Assembly (NCBI GenBank): GCA_050485745.1
Contig: JBJHBY010000029.1
Span: 1-21,641, forward strand
DNA: 21,641 bases
Direction: 5' to 3'
Origin: JBJHBY01 sp050485745
Lineage (GTDB): Bacteria > Pseudomonadota > Gammaproteobacteria > Pseudomonadales > CAMLJR01
Part shown: positions 17,355 to 21,641 of the stretch, one piece after another
Layout of the letters: every line of letters starts with the position of its first letter
Numbering within the stretch: position 1 is the stretch's first letter
Notes under the pieces: model-generated
What the model was told of the DNA's origin: nothing
What the model saw: the letters and a program-made list of their open reading frames with translations, nothing else
The model's database searches: none
Made by a program: the position numbers and the translations under genes

Positions 17355-17407
17355 CGGTAGCAGCTTGTCGGGGGCAGGGCCAGTGCCTTGTTGGTGGGTA
17401 CCCAACG

Positions 17408-17430
17408 AAAAAGCCGCCCCGGAGGGCGGC
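17408..17430 (-). terminator. Intrinsic terminator of the TonB receptor gene
   Basis: On the minus strand GCCGCCC, a 4-base loop and GGGCGGC (17413-17430) are followed by UUUUU (17412-17408), 31 bases after the receptor stop. Confidence 0.8.
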
Positions 17431-17461
17431 GTCAGGCAGGGGGAGTTCCTGGAGGGGGCTG

Positions 17462-19774
17462 TCAGAACCGGTAGCTGGCGGTGACGCCGATGGTGCGCGG
17501 GTCGTTCACGGAGACCACGCGGTAGCCGGTCTCCAATTCGGCTGGCCCGGAGAGCTGGCCAATCGCTGCGGTATTGTTGAAGATCTGGCCGCGATCCTCG
17601 TAGCCGGTGCGCCCGAGCTTGTCGAAGGCATTCTTCACCCACAGTTTGACGTCCCAGGTTCCGTCGCCGGCGCGCAGGCCGGTAAAGAAGTCCCAGGTGC
17701 CGTAGCCGGCGAGCTTCTCGTTGAAGCCGGGGTCGACGCGGAAGCTCTCGTAGTTGAACAGGCCGCGCAGGTACCATTCGTTGCCACTGTTGACCAGTGG
17801 CAACGAGTATTCCGAGCTCAGTGAGATAGACCAGTTGCCCTGGTCGCCGAGGCGCTTGCCCTTCAGGTTACAGATGTTGACGCCGTCCAGAGGCGGAGTC
17901 TCGCCGGGGATGTTGCAGGGGGCATCCTTGAACTTCTCGAACTTGGTGTCGTTGTAGGCGATGGAGCCGAACACGCCCCAGTTGGCGCTGAGCAGGTAAC
18001 GCCCTTCCAGCTCGATGCCCTTGGATACCACTTCATCGGCATTGGTCACATACTCATTCAGTGATTCGACCGTGCCGGCGTTGTTGATCAGGATATCCTG
18101 GGTGAGGAATTGAAAATCCTTGTACTCCTGGTAGTACAGGGCGATGTTCAGCTCGCCGCGGCCACCGTCGAGTTCCATCTTCAGGCCGGCCTCGAAGGCG
18201 TTGCTCTTCTCCGCATCGAAATTGACGAATTCCGAGGGCAGGTTGCCGGTGACGCTGATATTGCTGGAGCCGGCGCGGAAGCCGCGGTCATAGGCCACAT
18301 AGCCCATCATCGTATCGGTGATCTCATGCTGCAGCTTGATGGTGCCGGTCCAGGCTTCGAAGGTGCGCTTCTTCTTGTCGAGAGGGATGGCGTCGATTTC
18401 CACTATCTGTGGCGGCAGGGGTGAAGGCAGTGTGGTTACACGCGTCACGGGCTGGATGCCGCGGCGGCTGTCGCGGTTCCAGCGCGCGCCCAGGGTCAGG
18501 CGCGTGCGTTCGCCCAGGTACAGGGTGTTGTGGGTGAACAGGGCCCAGTCCTCGGAGCCCAGGTCCGCCTCGATATCCAGGTCGACGCCGAAGGGCTGAA
18601 TCCCTCCGAACATAGGGCCGAAGTTGCGCAAGCGATTCTGGCTGACCTCGACCTGGGTATTCGAGGCCTGGTTCAGATAGAACACCCCGAACATATAGTC
18701 CCAGAAGTCATTGCCCGAGGAACTCAGGCGGATTTCCTGGTTCCAGGCCTTGCCGACTTGCGCGGGGTTGACGGCCTGCAGGCGCTCGTCCACCGGCAGG
18801 GCATCGTCGTCGCGGAAGCGTCGGCGCAGGTTCTTCTGGTAGAAGGTGATCGACGTCAGTTCGTGGTTGTTGGGCAGTGACAGGGTGTTTTCCCAGATCA
18901 CGTGCTCGTTGCGCACCACCGCCTGGCCCTTGAAGTCCTCCAGCGACTTGCGATCACTGGCGCGATAGCAGCCATAGATACCGCAACCCTCGATCACCTG
19001 AAAGAAGTCGCGATCCAGTTCGATGTACTGGTAACTGAGACGGCTGGTGTAGGTGCTGTTGGGGTCGAACAGTACGGTAAAGCGGCCGCCGCGGGCATCG
19101 GCACTGGCGCTGGTGCGGTTGGGGATGTTGCGTACATCGCTGGCGCGGTTGTTGTCGTAGACACCGGCGACGCGCACCCCGAGCACGCCCTCGATCAGGG
19201 GCAGGCTGACGCCGAACTGGGTATTGCTGCCGCCGCGCTGGGTATAGCTGCCCTCGACATAGCCATCCATTTGCATCAGGTTGGGGTTGCGCGTGTGGAT
19301 GACGATGGCGCCCGCGGGGGAGGCCTTGCCGTACAGGGTGCCCTGGGGGCCGCGCAGCACCTCGAAGCGCTCCAGGTCGAACTGGGCGATGTGCAGCGCG
19401 CTGTCGCTGATGTAGAACGCACCGTCAACGTAGGTCGTCACGCGGTCGGTGACATTGCCGGTCAGGTTGGTGCCGAGGCCGCGCATCACGATGTTGGTGT
19501 CGAAGTCACCACCCTCGACGCTGAGCCCGGCGGTCATCTTGCTCAGGTCGGAGAACTGGAAGCCGGCAACGTCGCGGAAGTCCTCGCCGCTGACGGCGGT
19601 AATGGCAATCGGCGTATCCCGTACCGTTTGCACCTGCTTCTGCGCGGTGACGATGATTTCATCCAGAACCAGACCCGATCCCTGGGCCAGGGCGGTGCCG
19701 CTGGTCAGTGTGGCGATGGCCAGCGCCAGCGGGCGCATGGCGTGACGGACAGTTCTAGGCTGGGCATTCGGCAT
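17462..19774 (-). CDS. TonB-dependent outer-membrane receptor
   Basis: This 770-residue ligand-gated porin imports a substrate across the outer membrane using TonB energy. The signal peptide ends at TALA (residue 30). A TonB box-like segment DEIIVTAQ (38-45) precedes the plug domain (about 50-160; RGLGTNLTGNVTDRV, FEVLRGPQGTLYGK). The rest is the beta-barrel, ending in the typical aromatic C-terminus TASYRF. Two Cys (EGCGIYGCYR) may form a loop disulfide. The plug and RGPQGTLYG form resemble receptors of the class abundant in marine Gammaproteobacteria and sphingomonads that take up hydrophobic or complex organics, not classical siderophore receptors. No iron-related gene is nearby. The next gene upstream is a P450, hinting at uptake of a P450 substrate. 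CGGAG lies 11 bases before the ATG. Confidence 0.93.
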   Translation of the reverse strand: MPNAQPRTVRHAMRPLALAIATLTSGTALAQGSGLVLDEIIVTAQKQVQTVRDTPIAITAVSGEDFRDVAGFQFSDLSKMTAGLSVEGGDFDTNIVMRGLGTNLTGNVTDRVTTYVDGAFYISDSALHIAQFDLERFEVLRGPQGTLYGKASPAGAIVIHTRNPNLMQMDGYVEGSYTQRGGSNTQFGVSLPLIEGVLGVRVAGVYDNNRASDVRNIPNRTSASADARGGRFTVLFDPNSTYTSRLSYQYIELDRDFFQVIEGCGIYGCYRASDRKSLEDFKGQAVVRNEHVIWENTLSLPNNHELTSITFYQKNLRRRFRDDDALPVDERLQAVNPAQVGKAWNQEIRLSSSGNDFWDYMFGVFYLNQASNTQVEVSQNRLRNFGPMFGGIQPFGVDLDIEADLGSEDWALFTHNTLYLGERTRLTLGARWNRDSRRGIQPVTRVTTLPSPLPPQIVEIDAIPLDKKKRTFEAWTGTIKLQHEITDTMMGYVAYDRGFRAGSSNISVTGNLPSEFVNFDAEKSNAFEAGLKMELDGGRGELNIALYYQEYKDFQFLTQDILINNAGTVESLNEYVTNADEVVSKGIELEGRYLLSANWGVFGSIAYNDTKFEKFKDAPCNIPGETPPLDGVNICNLKGKRLGDQGNWSISLSSEYSLPLVNSGNEWYLRGLFNYESFRVDPGFNEKLAGYGTWDFFTGLRAGDGTWDVKLWVKNAFDKLGRTGYEDRGQIFNNTAAIGQLSGPAELETGYRVVSVNDPRTIGVTASYRF

Positions 19775-20247
19775 GATGGCTGGGTCTCCGTTGGTTTCTT
19801 ATCGCGGTTGTGGGCGGACGATAGGCGTCGTCTCTGCCGCTGTTTATATCGCGAACGATCAACGGAAGCCCGCGGGAAGCGGGCCGAATGTGAAAATTAC
19901 CGGAAATAGGGGAGGCGCTGGACGGGGGACGGGAGGCGCAAAGACTGGGAGCGCGAGACGCGAGACGCAAGCGGGGGCGAAATCTGGTGGAAAAGGCTGC
20001 GCCGTTTTCCACCCTACGCTTGAGGTTGGCTTCCGGGCTGCGACATGCCGGTGCCTCCTGTTCTCGGCGGAGCGTAGGGTGGAAAACGGCGCAGCCTTTT
20101 CCACCAGATTTCGCGAACCTTTGCGCGCGGCATTTTCCCGCTGGACGCATATAGCACCCCGCAACTCGCTCCAGGCGACGCCCCTGCGTCTCCCGTCTCC
20201 CGTCTCCCGTCCAGCGCCCCCCGCTCTTTCCCGTCTCCCGCTCCCCC
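19775..20247. other. Noncoding interval between P450 and TonB receptor
   Basis: These 473 bases hold a 305-bp nested inverted repeat (listed separately), a short GCCCGC/GCGGGC hairpin (19868-19884) and an AT-richer stretch with minus-strand TATAAA near 19850 that could be a receptor -10 box. No matching -35 was found. Three GTCTCCC units occur in tandem at 20188-20208. No gene is supported. Confidence 0.7.
19914..20218. repeat. Nested inverted repeat: perfect 44-base arms inside 22-base outer arms
   Basis: The inner arms 19977-20020 and 20071-20114 are perfect reverse complements over 44 bases, separated by 50 bases. Each arm is itself a small palindrome (GGTGGAAAA ... TTTTCCACC around a GC-rich core), so each looks like one REP-type unit of a second family. 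The outer arms 19914-19935 and 20197-20218 match over 22 bases with one mismatch. This resembles a paired REP element (BIME-like) or a small non-autonomous mobile element. No terminal target duplication was identified. Confidence 0.85.
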
Positions 20248-21483
20248 TCAACCCCCCTCAAAACTGATCCGCATTTCCTTCATGGCATTGACAAAGAAGG
20301 AGCGCACGAACTGCGGGGGTGCGACGAGCTTCGGGTTGCGCAGGCGCGGAATGATTTCCTCGAACATGATGCGCAGCTCCAGGCGTGCCAGGTGGGAGCC
20401 GATGCAGAAGTGCTGGCCGATGCCGAAGGAGCGCAGCTGGTTGGCCAGGTCGGGCTGGCGCTCGGCGCGGCGCACGTCGAAGACCATGGCGTCCTCGCCG
20501 AAGACCTGCTCGTCGTGATTGATGGTGTGGTAGTGCAGCAGCACCTTGTCACCCTTGCGGATCAGCTGACCACCCAGCTCCACATCCTCCATCGCGGTGC
20601 GGCGCATGGCGATAAAGGCCGTGTTATAACGCAGGATTTCCTCGCAGGCTGCGGGAATCCTGTCCGGGTTTTCCTGCAGGTAACGCAGCTGGTCCGGGTT
20701 CTCGAGCAGCAGGCGCATGCCCTGGGCGATCACGGTACGGGTGCTCTCGTTGCCGCCGACCAGAATCAGCACGAACATCCAGCCGAACTCCTCCTCGCTG
20801 ATTGGCTGGCCGTCGATCTCGCCGTCGAGCAGGGCGCCGGTAATGTTCTGCATGGGGGAGTGCTTGTGCCGCTCCGCCAGTTTCATGGCGTAGCCAATGA
20901 CCTGCGCGGCGGCCATCTGGCCCTCCTCCTCGGACACGGACATGTCCGGGTCATCGGCGAAGATCATGGTATTGGTCCAGTGGAAGAAGTCCTTGCGGTC
21001 TTCCGGGTCCACGCCCATCAGGTCGAGAATCGCCAGCAGTGGCAGCTCCGCCGCCACGTCCTCGACAAATTCACACTCGCCCCGGGGCAGTACCCTGTCG
21101 ATGATGTGGCGGGCATGCTCACGCAGCCGGGGTTCGTAGGAATCGACCGCCTTGGGGGTAAAGGCCTGCCGTACCAGCCGGCGCACCCGCTGGTGCATTG
21201 GTGGGTCCATGCCGATGATGGTCTTTCGATGAATCCCCTCGACCATCTCCTCGGGGTACTCCATGGGAAAGGGGCTGCGCGCGGCGGAAGAGAACAGCTG
21301 CGGGTTCTTGGAGATGAAATCCAGCTCCTTCTGCCGCGTCACCGCCCAGTAGGGCACGCCGGTCAGCGGGTCGTCGAGGCGCACGATGGGGCCTGCGTCA
21401 CGCAACTCGCGCAAACGCGTGTAGGGCATGCCGTTGACGTAGGTATCCGGGTCCACCAGGTTGGCGAAGGGGCATTGGGACAT
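20248..21483 (-). CDS. Cytochrome P450
   Basis: This is a 411-residue soluble class-I type P450 that hydroxylates an organic substrate using O2 and electrons from a ferredoxin partner not found in the window. The heme motif FGIGQHFCIG has the ligand Cys360. The K-helix ExxR is Glu282-Arg285 (EEILR). The I-helix reads GGNESTRT (243-250), close to the AGNETTR form of CYP124/125/142-like enzymes that oxidise steroid or branched lipid chains. GMDPPMHQRVRRLV is the C-helix region. That relationship is a resemblance only. The start ATG 21483 has AGGAG 9 bases upstream. The TonB receptor lies 473 bases downstream on the same strand. Confidence 0.95.
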   Translation of the reverse strand: MSQCPFANLVDPDTYVNGMPYTRLRELRDAGPIVRLDDPLTGVPYWAVTRQKELDFISKNPQLFSSAARSPFPMEYPEEMVEGIHRKTIIGMDPPMHQRVRRLVRQAFTPKAVDSYEPRLREHARHIIDRVLPRGECEFVEDVAAELPLLAILDLMGVDPEDRKDFFHWTNTMIFADDPDMSVSEEEGQMAAAQVIGYAMKLAERHKHSPMQNITGALLDGEIDGQPISEEEFGWMFVLILVGGNESTRTVIAQGMRLLLENPDQLRYLQENPDRIPAACEEILRYNTAFIAMRRTAMEDVELGGQLIRKGDKVLLHYHTINHDEQVFGEDAMVFDVRRAERQPDLANQLRSFGIGQHFCIGSHLARLELRIMFEEIIPRLRNPKLVAPPQFVRSFFVNAMKEMRISFEGG

Positions 21484-21573
21484 GATCGGGGGCTCCTGTA
21501 AGGCAGTCCATTCGCAGGGCCGCAGGCATCGCAGGCGCTAATGCCGGGCACCTCTGACTCATTCGGCAATGGC

Positions 21574-21641
21574 TCAGCGGAGCCTCTGGCGTACACTGGC
21601 GAGGCGCAGCGCGAAGGTCAAGGGTTTGCTCTCCTTGACGA
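21574..21641 (-). CDS. Possible 3' end of another minus-strand gene
   Basis: The minus strand is open from the window edge for 21 codons with a basic ending (SVRQRLR) and a TGA at 21574-21576, 90 bases upstream of the P450 start. The stretch is too short to identify or to prove as coding. Confidence 0.2.
   Translation of the reverse strand, partial: VKESKPLTFALRLASVRQRLR

Noticed and set aside
21547..21558. 12-base match GTCAGAGGTGCC shared with the hairpin at 9273-9284
   Set aside because: A 12-base match between two places in 21 kb is expected by chance several times, and the flanks do not match.

Overview
The window is high-GC bacterial DNA, densely packed with genes, and most likely from a gammaproteobacterium. 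The glrK-qseG-glrR cassette, a 642-residue SpeA-type arginine decarboxylase, a PA2778/PA2779-type gene pair and TonB-dependent uptake all fit that class. The mix of a TonB receptor, a P450, several esterases, an SDR and a deazaflavin-type reductase resembles marine lipid- or steroid-degrading lineages such as Halieaceae, but that placement is inference. I see no tRNA, rRNA, CRISPR array, prophage or insertion-sequence transposase.

Bases 1-3137 (+) hold a translationally coupled two-component cassette: a histidine kinase (5' end outside the window), a QseG-like lipoprotein and a sigma-54 response regulator. Convergent to it, and overlapping its last 8 bases, is a minus-strand cluster at 3130-6462: a small membrane protein of the PA2779 type, a C39-like cysteine peptidase lipoprotein with TPRs (PA2778 type), and speA. 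A 129-bp divergent promoter region separates this from a plus-strand pair (6592-9043) of HSL-family esterase and glycerol kinase, which could act in sequence on acylglycerols.

Bases 9044-9409 are noncoding but structured. They hold two terminator-shaped hairpins that face the minus strand with no minus-strand gene to serve, a 13-bp tandem repeat and a 16-bp RNA-type hairpin. Next come a plus-strand SDR and a deazaflavin-dependent-nitroreductase-like protein (9410-10667), then an L,D-transpeptidase and a MepK-like M15 peptidase (10855-13717), a pairing also found in E. coli (ycbB-ycbK). Three copies of a REP-like palindrome lie at 10664, 10795 and 13714. Two of them supply the stop codon of the gene they follow.

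The rest (13856-21483) is on the minus strand: a membrane-anchored type-B carboxylesterase, an AAA/DUF4143 ATPase, a TonB-dependent receptor with a clear terminator, and a cytochrome P450. A 305-bp nested inverted repeat with perfect 44-base arms lies between the P450 and the receptor. The clearest candidates for something undescribed are the PA2778/PA2779 peptidase-membrane protein pair, the EF-hand-like loop inside the M15 peptidase, the orphan terminators at 9064-9209, and the palindromic repeats.
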